From assembly GCA_019155205.2 (NCBI GenBank), contig JAHNZQ020000172.1, positions 2,543,082 through 2,607,081 on the forward strand: a stretch of DNA of 64,000 nucleotides. Reading direction: 5' to 3'. Positions within the stretch are counted from its first letter, which is position 1. Each line of letters starts with the position of its first letter. The notes under the pieces were generated by a model. The model worked only from the letters and a program-made list of their open reading frames with translations, searched no databases and was not told where the DNA came from. The DNA is from Gracilaria vermiculophylla. Lineage: Eukaryota; Rhodophyta; Florideophyceae; Gracilariales; Gracilariaceae. This document shows, one piece after another, positions 38,861 through 49,977 of this stretch. The position numbers and the translations under genes were made by a program.

Positions 38861-40504
38861 ATGTTTCGCCGCGCGAATGGTGTCCCTTTGTCGTTGGGAT
38901 GCTCGCGGCTGCACCTGATGCGAATCGCAAAGCGTCGAATGAGACGAAATTCGCCTCTCACTGCTCTAATTCTCTTAACTGCGCTCGCCTCGATACTGCT
39001 TACCTGTCTGGTCGCGCGTGTCGCGCTGAATGTTTCGGCGATCTCCACGCCAACTCTACCTCCCCTTATCGCGCAATCAGCGGATCCTTTATTCGCGTTG
39101 TTACGCGAAGATGTGAAGAATGTGACGCGCGTTCTGTACACGACATATATGCACTCTTGCATGGGCGAAGATGAATTTGAGCCTGCGACAGGGCGATGTA
39201 ATCAATGGTTCAACATAGGACTTAGTGCGTTGGATAGTCTGGATACTTTGTTGATTATGGGGCTGGACGATGAGTACCGAGCGTCGCGTGATTGGGCAGC
39301 TTCTTCGCTTCGGTTTGATCAGGTTTCAAGCACTGTTTCGCTGTTTGAAATTGTAATACGCGCCATAGGCGGAATGAACTCTGCGTACGAACTCACGGGC
39401 GATTCTCTTTGGTTGAACAAGACCACTGAATTGGCAGACATGCTCCTGTACGCGTTTGAAAGCACTCGATCAAAGTGTCCACCATCTGAGGTGTTCATCG
39501 GCAATAACATCAGAGAAAGGATGCTCGAAAATCCGTTGCCAACGTTTTCGTCCGCATCAGAGGTTGGGACGCTTCAGCTGGAGTTCCGCACACTTTCATA
39601 CCTGTCAAAAAATCCAAAGTACAAGAACGCTGTCGATCACTGCATGAAAATCATAACAGACGCTTACCCGAAAAACAGTCTAGTACCACCCTTGTTTGAT
39701 GTGTCCAAAGGTGTGTTCCACGGCGACCGTCTCACGATCGGAGGCTCTGTTGACTCATTGTACGAAATGTTAGTGAAGAACTGGGTCATGTCCGGCCGGC
39801 GTGACCCAACTCTTCGCTCATTATTTGAGCGATCCGTGCTGGCGATCATGCGTACGTTGAGTCGAAACAATGGGCACCACTTGTACATCGGTGAGATGAA
39901 ACGTGATCGCCCGTCAAGTTTCCGCAATCACATGGATCATCTAGCGTGCTTCTTTCCTGCAACGCTGGCGTACGCCGCGTTGCACGGACTGGGCGGCGGG
40001 CTGAATGGTACCGGGAAACGCGATTACCTTCCGATTGCGCGCGAGCTGACGAAGAGCTGTTTCGATATGACGCGCGGTGTGGAAAACGGGCTGGCGGGCG
40101 AAATAACCGTGTTCGTCGATACGCCGGTTCCAAAGAGTGGACAAGACGTGAGCTATCTGCGGCCGGAAATTGTGGAGGCACTGTATTATATGGATGAGAT
40201 CGATCCATTGGCGGGTGACACGTACAAGCGAATGGGACATGAAATGTGGAAGAGTATCAGACGCTCGGCGCAGATTCCCGGGCGAGAGGATGGACTGCTG
40301 TCGACGACGTACGGGCTTCTCGATAGGAGCGGGGAATTGAGTCACAGTGGAAAGCTACACTCATTTGTTTTGGCGGAGACGATGAAGTATTTTTACCTGC
40401 TGTTTGACGAACGGTCGGAAGGGGCGGCGAGGCTGCCACTGACTGAGTGGGTGTTCAACACAGAGGCACATCCAGTGCGAATCCGAGGCGGCGAGCAGAA
40501 ATAG
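38861..40504 (+). CDS. Mannosyl-oligosaccharide 1,2-alpha-mannosidase (GH47)
   Basis: 547 residues from the ATG at 38861. A short basic cytoplasmic tail (to about residue 33) precedes one hydrophobic helix (LTALILLTALASILLTCLVA), so it is a type II membrane protein of ER or Golgi. The GH47 barrel follows: NQWFNIGLSALDSLDTLLIM, STVSLFEIVIRAIGGM, GGSVDSLYEMLVKNW (about 293), LRPEIVEALYYMDEI (about 433), LHSFVLAETMKYFYLLF and the calcium-binding Thr motif FNTEAHP (532-538). Acidic catalytic residues in these blocks are kept. Enzymes of this family trim alpha-1,2-linked mannose from N-glycans during maturation or quality control. Class I trimming enzyme versus EDEM type cannot be decided by eye; the compact barrel and C-terminal motif fit the former. 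Confidence 0.95.
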   Translation: MFRRANGVPLSLGCSRLHLMRIAKRRMRRNSPLTALILLTALASILLTCLVARVALNVSAISTPTLPPLIAQSADPLFALLREDVKNVTRVLYTTYMHSCMGEDEFEPATGRCNQWFNIGLSALDSLDTLLIMGLDDEYRASRDWAASSLRFDQVSSTVSLFEIVIRAIGGMNSAYELTGDSLWLNKTTELADMLLYAFESTRSKCPPSEVFIGNNIRERMLENPLPTFSSASEVGTLQLEFRTLSYLSKNPKYKNAVDHCMKIITDAYPKNSLVPPLFDVSKGVFHGDRLTIGGSVDSLYEMLVKNWVMSGRRDPTLRSLFERSVLAIMRTLSRNNGHHLYIGEMKRDRPSSFRNHMDHLACFFPATLAYAALHGLGGGLNGTGKRDYLPIARELTKSCFDMTRGVENGLAGEITVFVDTPVPKSGQDVSYLRPEIVEALYYMDEIDPLAGDTYKRMGHEMWKSIRRSAQIPGREDGLLSTTYGLLDRSGELSHSGKLHSFVLAETMKYFYLLFDERSEGAARLPLTEWVFNTEAHPVRIRGGEQK

Positions 40505-41330
40505 AAAGCAATGGATTGCGAGGAGATGGGCAGAGCGCGGCCTGGGCCGGGCCGCGCGCACGCGCCGATCACCGCGGCGGCGGAGCTGGAGCGGCTGGCG
40601 AGCGCGCGCGGCGGTGGGCAACGGTGAGGCGCAGCGACTTGAGAAGCCGCTGCGCAGACGGAGGCGCGCTCGCTGCGCTGTGCGCGCGTAACGGCAACGC
40701 TCAGTGTCGGTGATGACGTGCTCGCGACGAATGGGCGAGGGCGATGGCGCGCGTGGAGCGGCGCAACGGTCGGTGCGCGGCGCGGGCCTCGAATTCGAAT
40801 TCAAAATTGAGCGCAGCTCGCCCGCGCAACGCTGGCGCCCCGCAGCATTCCCCACGCCGCAGCAGCGTTGAGCGCCGTCCCTTCCCGCTCGCCGCCCTCA
40901 TCAACTGCGCGTCCCTTCCAGCATCTGCCGGTCCTACGCCTTTCCACTTCGTGCCATGCCAATTTCGTAACCGCTACCTTCCCTGCCACATTAACGTCTT
41001 CTTTCGCGCCGTCTCACCGCCTTGACTTCGCCCTCGCCTCTTCGCACGCACCCCCCCACACCCCATTTAGCGGCACCCAGTTGCTTCGCAGTTGACCACT
41101 GACGCCCCCCAACCTTTCCTTAAGCCACCGCACCGCCTTGCTTCCATCGCCACCGCCCACTTCACGCCTGGCGTCCCACTTCATCCCCCACTTCTTCACT
41201 GCCAACTGCACTTGCACTTCAGCCAATTAGAGATCTCAGCAACACTCCTGACGCTTCCCCCAGTTCCCATGCACAGTTAGTCTCAGTTCATCGCCTCTCT
41301 TTCCATTCCATATATCATCTTCACCCAAGA
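40505..41330. promoter_or_regulatory. Spacer and C-rich leader of the Hook-like gene
   Basis: 826 bases. The first 250 are very GC-rich; the last 450 on the plus strand are strongly pyrimidine-rich (CCACCGCACCGCC type runs), as expected for a leader of the gene starting at 41331. ATATATCATC at about 41311 is close to the start codon and is probably not a TATA box. Confidence 0.4.
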
Positions 41331-44300
41331 ATGGTCCTCACCGACCCTGTTCCGAATGCCCCTGTGCTTTCACCTCAAGACTCTCAAATTGCAAACGCAA
41401 TAACGGCTTGGCTTTGCTCCCTCAACTTGATCGAACCAGGCCTCTCATTCGAGGCAGCCACCCGCCAATGCATTACGCTTTGTCGCGTCTTCAACCTTTT
41501 TGCCCCACAGCTTCTTTCTGAGCGCGATTTTTTCATCCCTGCTTCCAATGCCGAGGCAAACCTCTCTCGTCATCGTCGTTACAACACCCGCCGTCTGGCT
41601 AGGTGCCTTGTGCGCCACTTCCACCTCACTCCTTCAGATCCCAACATCTCACTCCCAGATGCACAGTCACCACAGCCTCTTGTGCAACTCAGACAAACCG
41701 CCAGAGACACTATTCTTTCTCTCTCAGATGCTGCTCGATCAGAAGATGTAGAACCGGTACCCGTCATGCTGTCGCTGGCTGAGGTTGTGCTTTGCGCAGC
41801 TGTACATAGTGAGAAGAGAGAGCCCTTCATTAAGGCAGTACTGACACTTCCGCCCGACCACCAGGACGCTCTTGCGGCATCTATTTGCCGTACTACGGTC
41901 GAGAAACCTAAAGATACCCGTGTGCTGGAACAGATCCCTGTCAACGATGAGAATCTCAACCTCAGAAACTCCACGCCGTCCAGAATATCAAGCGCTTTGG
42001 AAAAGGGAGCAAGTCCTGTTTCTACCCCGCGGGGGATTCCGGTGGCTGACTACAAGGCGCTTGCTGCTGAACGAGATAACCTTAGAAGAAAGCTCGCTGC
42101 TTGTGAATTCGAGAAGAGCAAGGCTGTAGAGCTGTCTCAAGGTTTGAAAACCAATCTTGAAGAGGCCTCCGACAAGATTCGCTTGCTTGAGGCAAAACAA
42201 GAAGAAAGTGTCACAGAATTAGTCAACAAGTCGAAGGCACTCAGTGAGGCGAAGACCGCTTTACGTGGAGCCCATATTGCTGCAGAAGAAGTGGATATCT
42301 TGCGTGCGAAAGCGTCTTCTGCAGAGCAGCTTGAGGCGAGTCTCAAGAGAGCTAGCAAGAGATTAGAAGAAGTCGCCGACATGCGAAGGGTAAACAAGGA
42401 CTTGGAAGCTCAACTGACTGCTTTCCGAGAGACAGAAGAACGGCTGTCGAAACACACCGAGTACTTGGAATCGCAGCTTACATACAGCAACTCTCGCAGT
42501 ACACAGTTTGCAAAGTTGTCTGAAAGCCTAACAGCTGAGATGGAGAAGAAGGATGGCGAGATCAAAGCTCTAAAAGGCGAGAACGCGTCGTTGAAAACCA
42601 GTATGGAAGCTGCTAATCAACAATTGGCGGCATTTCTCATGCAATCCCATACGGCGTCGAGAGATACTGGAATCAATCAGACAACGGAAGAAATGTCTGC
42701 TTCGTTGAGAACCCTGAAGTCTGTGGGTCCTGCCAAAATTTCTGATCAGACTAGTGCCTCAAATATGGAGATGTCCGATGAACTTATCAAGGAGCGTACA
42801 TGTGATATTTTGTTTGACGACATCGGTATCCGCATGACGTGGGAAGATATCGTGGAATGTGTCGATGGCGTCATGGATGCTTTGAAAGATCTTAATGCCA
42901 TGGACGGCACTGAAGATCCTTCTCTGGGAAGCAGCAGTGAGGCAGACATTGAGCCTTCTCTCTCGATTTCGGAACAACCTCGTATTGTGTCTCAGGCCAG
43001 CCGACAGAGCATGGACACAAACACAAGTTACATCGGGAGTGAAGCTGAAAGTAGAATGAGTCTATTGCCGGACTTCACCGTGATGGACTATCAAGAAAGG
43101 ATTCAAAAGGGCCACGTTGGAGACGAATTTGACTACGCTGCCAATCATACAAACGTGGAAGAGATTCCTCTCGGTAGCGAGCAACAATCACCGTTGCCTC
43201 CCGCGCAGTGCCAGAAGAAAATAGATTCCATCCCAGCAGAAGGCACGTCCTCTCTAAGCGGAACCGATGATGATGGTGACTGTGAGCCAGCAGATGAAAC
43301 GGTGAATGCCACCATACCAAAGCCCTTCAAAGATGCAGGCACAGGTGAGACTGGCTCAAGCAGTTGTGAGCGGAAAAGCTCCGAAATCGGCACGTTGAAG
43401 CGTTCGCCAACCCAGCCTCACTCTCCTTTCATCGCTGAGGATATAATGCATGGAAAGCAAACTTTACATTTGCAGTTCGGCTCTAGGCATATTCATTCCG
43501 TACGTCACTCCTCTCTCATCCACCTGAGAAATTTGAAGCGCGCCTCTAGCCTTACATTGAGTAAGAGAAGCGGAATGTCGATGAGTGATTCTCGATCAGA
43601 CACGACCCGAACACTCGTTCTGCAGACCCACAACGATCTGTTATCGCTTCAGAATACCTTGGATCTTATGCGCACTGAGAGACAGTCCTCCAGATCCGTT
43701 GGAAATCTTGTGCATCAATTGGATATCACTAGGAAACAGCTCAATGACGCTCAAGCTAAACTGTTGGAATCCAATGCTGAATGCCAAAATCTCCGGTATG
43801 AAATGGATCTCCTGTTGAAGGAAGTTGACGTCTTAACAGCGCAGAGCGCAAAGAAATCTGAAGAAGAAACTAAAATTATCGAGGAGAAGGAAAGAATGAT
43901 CAAGCGTTTGCAGGACAGCCTCCGACTCAAAGAGGAAGAGCTTTCCATTTCCAAGCGTGAGTTCAAGGACGTTTCAGAACATATGGAAAATCTGGAACAG
44001 TCGAGGAAATCTCTGGAAGAAAAGTTACGAACTTCAAAGGTTGTTGAGAGAGCTCAGGAAGTCGAAATCGCACGTCTAAACGCTAAACTAGAATCAAACG
44101 CGGTAGTGGCTGCGAAGCTTGATGACGTCATGAAGCGAGCAGATGGGCTTCAAAAGGAGATTTCCAAAGAGAGAGAAAACCATCTTCAAGGTATTGCCGA
44201 AGCCGTACAACGAGAGCAACGCATCGCTGAGGAAGCTCGCAAGGAAGCCCGACTTATGGCGAAGAATCATACAACGATGCTTGAGGATGTTCGGGCAAGT

Positions 44301-44504
44301 GCTTTAGCTGCTGCCCGCGGCAGCATGAGAGCGAATCAAGAGAGGATCCCAAGGAGAGGAGCATGGTTCTCAGACTTCTGGAGAAGGTTGCTTCATCTGG
44401 AAAGGCTTAACAGTGACTTTTCCACAGGACATACTTCCCCCACATCTTTCGCAGAGAAAGACGGAAATAGAGTAAGGAGCCTCCGGTCCAGACGTCAGGG
44501 ATAG
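41331..44504 (+). CDS. Hook-domain coiled-coil protein
   Basis: 1057 residues. Residues about 15-180 resemble the Hook N-terminal domain: AITAWLCSLNL, ITLCRVFNLFAPQ and, most clearly, LSLAEVVLCAAVHSEKREPF followed by IKAVLTLPPDHQDAL (about 148-182), which corresponds to the conserved last helices of the domain. Two long coiled coils follow (about 235-450 and 760-1000), separated by an acidic, Ser-rich linker that includes a short folded-looking piece (CDILFDDIGIRMTWEDIVECVDGVM). Hook-family proteins link cargo to microtubule motors, binding dynein light intermediate chain through the N-terminal domain. The family match is convincing for the last helix block and only moderate before it. Confidence 0.68.
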   Translation: MVLTDPVPNAPVLSPQDSQIANAITAWLCSLNLIEPGLSFEAATRQCITLCRVFNLFAPQLLSERDFFIPASNAEANLSRHRRYNTRRLARCLVRHFHLTPSDPNISLPDAQSPQPLVQLRQTARDTILSLSDAARSEDVEPVPVMLSLAEVVLCAAVHSEKREPFIKAVLTLPPDHQDALAASICRTTVEKPKDTRVLEQIPVNDENLNLRNSTPSRISSALEKGASPVSTPRGIPVADYKALAAERDNLRRKLAACEFEKSKAVELSQGLKTNLEEASDKIRLLEAKQEESVTELVNKSKALSEAKTALRGAHIAAEEVDILRAKASSAEQLEASLKRASKRLEEVADMRRVNKDLEAQLTAFRETEERLSKHTEYLESQLTYSNSRSTQFAKLSESLTAEMEKKDGEIKALKGENASLKTSMEAANQQLAAFLMQSHTASRDTGINQTTEEMSASLRTLKSVGPAKISDQTSASNMEMSDELIKERTCDILFDDIGIRMTWEDIVECVDGVMDALKDLNAMDGTEDPSLGSSSEADIEPSLSISEQPRIVSQASRQSMDTNTSYIGSEAESRMSLLPDFTVMDYQERIQKGHVGDEFDYAANHTNVEEIPLGSEQQSPLPPAQCQKKIDSIPAEGTSSLSGTDDDGDCEPADETVNATIPKPFKDAGTGETGSSSCERKSSEIGTLKRSPTQPHSPFIAEDIMHGKQTLHLQFGSRHIHSVRHSSLIHLRNLKRASSLTLSKRSGMSMSDSRSDTTRTLVLQTHNDLLSLQNTLDLMRTERQSSRSVGNLVHQLDITRKQLNDAQAKLLESNAECQNLRYEMDLLLKEVDVLTAQSAKKSEEETKIIEEKERMIKRLQDSLRLKEEELSISKREFKDVSEHMENLEQSRKSLEEKLRTSKVVERAQEVEIARLNAKLESNAVVAAKLDDVMKRADGLQKEISKERENHLQGIAEAVQREQRIAEEARKEARLMAKNHTTMLEDVRASALAAARGSMRANQERIPRRGAWFSDFWRRLLHLERLNSDFSTGHTSPTSFAEKDGNRVRSLRSRRQG

Positions 44505-47394
44505 AAGAACTGGTGGTTGCAAGCAAACGCGTATTTGACTTATGTACTCTTTCTATCTTGCTTACTACAATTTGACCCGCCGAGTCGCACCAGGCTTTGA
44601 ACAAACTTTTGGGTAGAGGGAGGCTTAAGAAAACTTTCTCGGCAGAATCCTACCCGACGGTGCGCTATATCTTTGGCTAAGGCTATGTAACAGGGATCAT
44701 AGCTGCTGGCCGTGTTGCGTCGGTATTTCATTCACCACCCAACGTGTGCTTAATGATATCATCTCTTGACTTAAAAGAGTCTTGAGGTCTTCCGGTGGAG
44801 AGCTGATCCGCTTTCGAAGACTGTGTTTCGTGAAAGCAATTTCTCTGCGAAGCATAAACCACTCAATTCTTAACCCAGCTCACATAGTGTATGTTTCTCA
44901 TAGCCCAATATAAAATCAGTCGCATTGATTTTGTCGCTCTGATGACTGCTTACCTACGAGGTTAGTTTGCAAATCTCCGAGCCACCAGCATGCACACAAA
45001 ATGTGCCGTATTTGCTCCAAATGCGGAGTCCACACTACTTCAGTTCAGCTCAGCGAATCAAATATACAGATTACGTAGCTTTTGGGAAGCTGCCACTACA
45101 AGAAACACAAAACCGACAATGGTGATATCTGTCATGGCCACTGTCCAGAGATAAATTCACTAAACAGAGCTGGGACGAACTCCCCGGGATGTGTATCACA
45201 CCAGTTTGCTGCGCAAAATTGAGGAGTGAGACCAGAAATGTAGGTTTCGCTTTTGAAGGGGACTCGTGTTTCCTTGAATCTTAGGTAGTTGGAGAGGACG
45301 TTTCTCTGACGAACAAAATGGATTGACAGTGATCGAAACCAAAGGCCATGAGAGATTCACAGTCTTTATTTCTGAATGTCGTTGTATTAAAAATTAATAC
45401 CATCGTATGACCCCCTTGTGGTTTCTTAATACTTCGTACTTGCTATTCTCTTCACTGAGTCTTAGAGCTTGCAGATCATCGCTTCGCAACTTCTACCATT
45501 CATATAAAGTAGATTTCTTCGTTTCTCACACATACTGACCCACGCCATTCCGGGATCAAGACCGACCCTGTCCATCTGAGCTGGCTATCATCTTGCTTTT
45601 TCAACGGTCAGGAAAGATTGTGGGCAACCTCAAAAACAGCTTTCGATGCCACCTATAGCCTTTTTTTTTCCGCGGCCCTTGAAAAGACCGTGGACGAAAA
45701 ATGCCAGAAACAGCGAGTTCACAAACGAATGCTGTGAACGAGGTAAAAGAATACGGCCTCTTCATCCTTCTCCTTGATATTATTATTAAGTTTTTGGGCT
45801 TGGGCCGCTGGGCTCCTGTTTCGAACCGTCAACCCAATGAGTCGCTGTTGTGAGAAGGGCCAAACATATTCTTTTACTCTGTAGTTGTTTTGAAAACCAA
45901 CGACTGAAACAAGTTTAGGGCGTTAAACATGTATTTAATGTTCGCGAAGGACAATGGAGTCATAGTCAGTAGTGACAATGTTCTTTTCATACTGTTTTAG
46001 AGCTAATTGCGACCTTGTACGGTAGGAACGGAAACAATTGATGTTCTATTTGAAGCATTACCGAAAGACACAATCTTGATGGGTTCTTGAGCCATTTTGG
46101 TGAAGTTGCGAGAGACAACCCGCTACGAACTTGCCACTATTTGACATGTAAAACGCCCACTATGGACTCGACTTATCATCAGTTTCGGTTTATAACGTTT
46201 TCGTTAGAACGGCTCGAGTGTTCCGATCAGTGACAGTCAGATAAATGATCACTGAAAATCTTCGGAGCATGAACAAGCTAGTAACGGAAAAATTCCAAGT
46301 CACTGTCACAAAGGTCTTGATTGATGATCCTCTTTCGTTTGCCCGCTTCTATGTGACTCTAAACGTGATTGTATCAATTCTTGACAAAGATTCATATGCT
46401 CGAAACAGAAACAGGTTTGAAGCGCTAATTGCTGTTCATACGGAGCAAAGGTCTCGTGACAGTAAACCACTAGTCAGCGTAGAAGTTATAGGAAAATTAG
46501 ATGATAGCCAAGATCGCACACTCTACGCATGAGATCAACACTTCTGCTGCATACTAGTTTTAGGTTACGAAGGGGGGTAGAGAATGAATGAAAGTTGAAA
46601 TGCTCGGCGGCACTTTGGATGTCATTCAGATGCCCACGCCTTGTGAAATGCTTCATTTCATAGGTCTGCAGTTTTCGTTGCAGACAAACGCCCAGGCGGA
46701 GGATGAAAACAAACTGCTTTAAATTTTGGTCTTGTTAGATGCGACCAAGTATGTTGTTTGTTTTGATGTCAATGAAAAAAAGAATGCTATATAAGCAAAA
46801 GAAAATAGGCTGTATTCTACATTGAAAAAGAAAAGAAAGAGGTTTTCTGAGAGCAGAGGTATGGGGAATTTGTCGCGAAATTCTCGAGGAACAGAGAGAT
46901 TCCAATCATATGGAACTTGTGAGACTCTTCTGCTACAGACATAAAGGTGAGCGTCAGCACTCATCGCTACCAGGAATACCTTCGATGCTCGATAACGTAG
47001 GTGTTAATGTCGGGGAAACTGTGCTCACGGGTTCTCACGGGCGTCTATTTTAACCGCTATAGGGTAGAGGGGTAATCCACAGCTAATCAGAAAATGTCCC
47101 CGGTCAATTTCTGCAACAAACAAGTAAATTTCTAAATTTCTGTCAACGTGGAGCCAGCCTGTGTGGCGCCCAGCAGGAATACAGATACGGCAGTCAGCCT
47201 AGCTCTACCCGGGCAATCTCAACAATAATGGTCGATCGCTCCAATTCCAGATTCACCATTGCACTTACACCTTCATCAGTGCTCGGAGGGCGCGTTTAGA
47301 ATCCCTTGCGAACGTAAGACCTTTGAGGGCACGAACAGGTGCAGATCAAACTTGAAGAGAGCCGACGAACGTTTCAACAACCGCACCAATTCGA
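44505..47394. other. 2.9-kb gene-poor AT-rich region
   Basis: The longest stretch without a supported gene. A 95-codon plus-strand frame at 46245-46532 (MITENLRSMNKLVTEKFQ...) reads like protein but has no known relative. A run of T (45661-45670) and short AT repeats are present. No transposase, tRNA or terminal repeats were found. The last 200 bases before 47395 must hold the malate dehydrogenase promoter. Confidence 0.4.
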
Positions 47395-48498
47395 ATGCTG
47401 CGCACATCAATGCAATTCGCGCGACGCGCTCTTAGCAGCACCGCTGCGGAGTTGCCAGTGAAGAAGGTTGCCGTAACGGGGGCTGCGGGATCGATCGGCT
47501 ATGCGTTGCTAATGCGGATCGCCTCCGGTCAAATGCTCGGACCAACCCAGCCGATTGAGCTGCAGCTGATCGAAACCGAGCCCGGCATGAAACCTTTAAA
47601 AGGCGTCGCGATGGAGATCATGGACGGTGCTTTCCCCCTCGTCCAAAAGGTGACGCAGACATCCGATCCACGGGTTGGATTTGGAGACGCGGAAATTGCG
47701 GTTCTTGTTGGGGGCAAACCCCGTGGTCCTGGCATGGAACGGGCGGATCTTATGAGCGCGAACGCCGCCATTTTCGCCGAGCAGGGGAAGGCAATCAACG
47801 AATCCGCGAGCAGGAATGTGTCTGTGCTAGTCGTTGCAAACCCTGCCAACACGAATGCGCTCGTTGCTTCAGCGCATGCGCCGGATATCGACCCCGCGAG
47901 GTTTATGGCGATGACTAGGCTGGATCACAATCGTGCGATTGCGCAGGTTGCTGGAAAGACTGGCGCGATGGCCGGGGACGTCGAGAAGGTTGTTATTTGG
48001 GGTAATCACTCTGCAACACAATATCCCGATTTATCTAACGCGCTGGTGGAAGGGAAGCCAGCATTGGATGTAATCAACGATATGTCGTGGGTGCGAGAGG
48101 ATTTTATTCCTCGCGTACAAAAACGCGGCGCAGAGATTATTGGTGCGAGTGGGCGAAGCTCGGCTAGTTCTGCAGCATCAGCCGCTATCGATCACGTGCA
48201 CGACCTGTTCCTGGGCTCTGGAAACTCCTGGAAGAGTATGGCCATTGCATCTGATGGTTCTTACGGCATCGATTCGGGAATATGGTTCTCAGCGCCGTGC
48301 TTGTGCCCTGGCGATGGCACATACCAGCGCGTCCTGGATATACCTGCTCCGGACGAGTTTTCGGCCGCCATGATTGATGCTACGAGGAAAGAATTGTTGG
48401 AGGAACGAGATACTGTTCGGCACCTGTTACCAGGCACCGCTGCGACGCAGACGGCGACAAAGACGAGAAAGAAGCGAGCAAAGAAAGCGACGGCATGA
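47395..48498 (+). CDS. Malate dehydrogenase (NAD-type, cytosolic/bacterial clade)
   Basis: 367 residues. [20 protein letters not shown] is an Arg/Ser-rich presequence without acidic residues before residue 19, predicting mitochondrial import. The NAD fold starts [22 protein letters not shown]. The substrate loop [15 protein letters not shown] holds the Arg pair, [10 protein letters not shown] precedes the catalytic region, MTRLDHNRA carries the Asp/Arg couple and [16 protein letters not shown] the catalytic His. This is the clade that includes cytosolic animal MDH1 and many bacterial enzymes, not the classic mitochondrial one. It interconverts malate and oxaloacetate. An unusual Lys/Arg tail ([12 protein letters not shown]) ends the protein. 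It converges with the next gene (189 bases between stops). Confidence 0.93.
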   Translation: MLRTSMQFARRALSSTAAELPVKKVAVTGAAGSIGYALLMRIASGQMLGPTQPIELQLIETEPGMKPLKGVAMEIMDGAFPLVQKVTQTSDPRVGFGDAEIAVLVGGKPRGPGMERADLMSANAAIFAEQGKAINESASRNVSVLVVANPANTNALVASAHAPDIDPARFMAMTRLDHNRAIAQVAGKTGAMAGDVEKVVIWGNHSATQYPDLSNALVEGKPALDVINDMSWVREDFIPRVQKRGAEIIGASGRSSASSAASAAIDHVHDLFLGSGNSWKSMAIASDGSYGIDSGIWFSAPCLCPGDGTYQRVLDIPAPDEFSAAMIDATRKELLEERDTVRHLLPGTAATQTATKTRKKRAKKATA

Positions 48499-48687
48499 AT
48501 TGGGGAAGATGAACTCAATTATCTTAGAAGTGAATAGTCTACATCACTCACGTAAAATCTTCGAGGTGCTCGCGGACTTCGATTTTGGCTATAGTCTAGA
48601 TCATCTTGCTGTCAACCCGTGAGCGTACTCCGGGGGAGACCGTAATATTGGGTTTCCAAAAACATTAATGCAAGAGACATTGAGCTC

Positions 48688-49977
48688 TCACGCGAAACGG
48701 TTCATGACTCTAGTGTGAAATAGAGGATTAGTTTCGGCAGCTTCACGGGCGCGTTGCCATTGATCTGGTTGCTCATTTGATGACTGGTTGACATCACTAT
48801 ACTTTGTAACCATAACCTTTCGCAACTTTGGCGCCTCTGTAATTTTGGAGGAGTACGCATAAGCATTGCAACTGGAATCGAACAGGAATGGGGCAAAAGT
48901 GGAATCTCGGGCCTCTCGAATGGTCAGACGGTGATCGTAACCTCGTCTCCTCTTCATTTCCTTCTCTGCTCGAAGTTCAGCGGCCAGTTTTTCTTGATGT
49001 AGCTCACGCTGCTTTCGTCTCCACCTGGCAAACTTTCGGGCGGTCTTGCGACGATACATTTCGTCTGGCTTTCCAAGATACCTCTTTTTAACGTCGTCGC
49101 AGTTATCTTGAAGTTTGGGCGGAGCGATGCTTTGAGGTTGATGAAGAGTTGTTTTCCCTTCCGAGTAGAGAAGCCGACATCTGGTAATGTGCACCAGATA
49201 AGCATCGTCTTTTGTGATAAATGCCAAACAGACTGCGGGGAGCTGGTCCGCGTGCACGGTACCAAGCGCGGGGGACGATGAACAATCGTGTTCCTGAGCA
49301 GCGCACTGTTCCCGAACTGCCTTGTGCGTCATGAACCGTCGGTGCGCTGAACGGCGCACATCGTGAGGAATGCCGCACACGATAATTTGCATCACAGGCA
49401 CCGCCGGCGGAGTTCGGACAAAATGGGCACGTTTAGCGAGCGACTCGAGCCATCGGTCGCGCCTCAAAGAGGCAAACAGCGCGTGCACGAGCTGTCCACT
49501 GCCCAGCTTCTGCGGCGCAGCTGTCGGCCGCGGTGATACCGGCGGGCGACGCTTCCAATCTTGGTAGGCTTCCGCGGCGTCCGAAAGGTACTGCGTGAGG
49601 GCAGGGAACGAGGCCCTGTCAAATGGGAGAGGGCTGACGCGGGGCGGAGTCGCAGCAGCGTGCGGGTCCGAGGCGGCGGCGCGCGCTTGGCGGGCTTGAT
49701 GGAACGCGACGGCAGCGTGCGATTTGTAAGCTGCCAAGGCAGCGCGAAACGCGGGCTCCATTCCCGCACGGCAGGCAGGTGACTCCGGCGTCGCAGGACG
49801 TTGGACGCGACTCTCACGCCGAAACTGTGCGCGACGACTTCGCGCTTCGAGGGCGGGCTGCTCCGGGTCGACGGCAGCGCGCGCGCGTCTTGAAGTAGCT
49901 CGGCGGGCGGCGGTTGCGAGCTGCGTAGCGCCTCCAACCGCCGCCGCTTCACAAAACATCGGCGCCGCGCACGCCAT
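48688..49977 (-). CDS. Basic protein of unknown function
   Basis: 429 residues from the first ATG at 49977; the frame is open further upstream only through a GTG. Residues 1-90 are Ala/Arg-rich, possibly a presequence. A middle part looks folded: MQIIVCGIPHDVRRSAHRRF, LPAVCLAFITKDDAYLVHIT and RCRLLYSEGKTTLHQP. A strongly basic helix follows (YRRKTARKFARWRRKQREL), with AAELRAEKEMKRRRGYDHRL beyond it, and the C terminus is polar. I do not recognise a family. The basic helix would suit RNA or ribosome binding, but that is a guess. The neat 3' spacing from malate dehydrogenase and the length support a real gene. Confidence 0.62.
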   Translation of the reverse strand: MACAAPMFCEAAAVGGATQLATAARRATSRRARAAVDPEQPALEARSRRAQFRRESRVQRPATPESPACRAGMEPAFRAALAAYKSHAAVAFHQARQARAAASDPHAAATPPRVSPLPFDRASFPALTQYLSDAAEAYQDWKRRPPVSPRPTAAPQKLGSGQLVHALFASLRRDRWLESLAKRAHFVRTPPAVPVMQIIVCGIPHDVRRSAHRRFMTHKAVREQCAAQEHDCSSSPALGTVHADQLPAVCLAFITKDDAYLVHITRCRLLYSEGKTTLHQPQSIAPPKLQDNCDDVKKRYLGKPDEMYRRKTARKFARWRRKQRELHQEKLAAELRAEKEMKRRRGYDHRLTIREARDSTFAPFLFDSSCNAYAYSSKITEAPKLRKVMVTKYSDVNQSSNEQPDQWQRAREAAETNPLFHTRVMNRFA

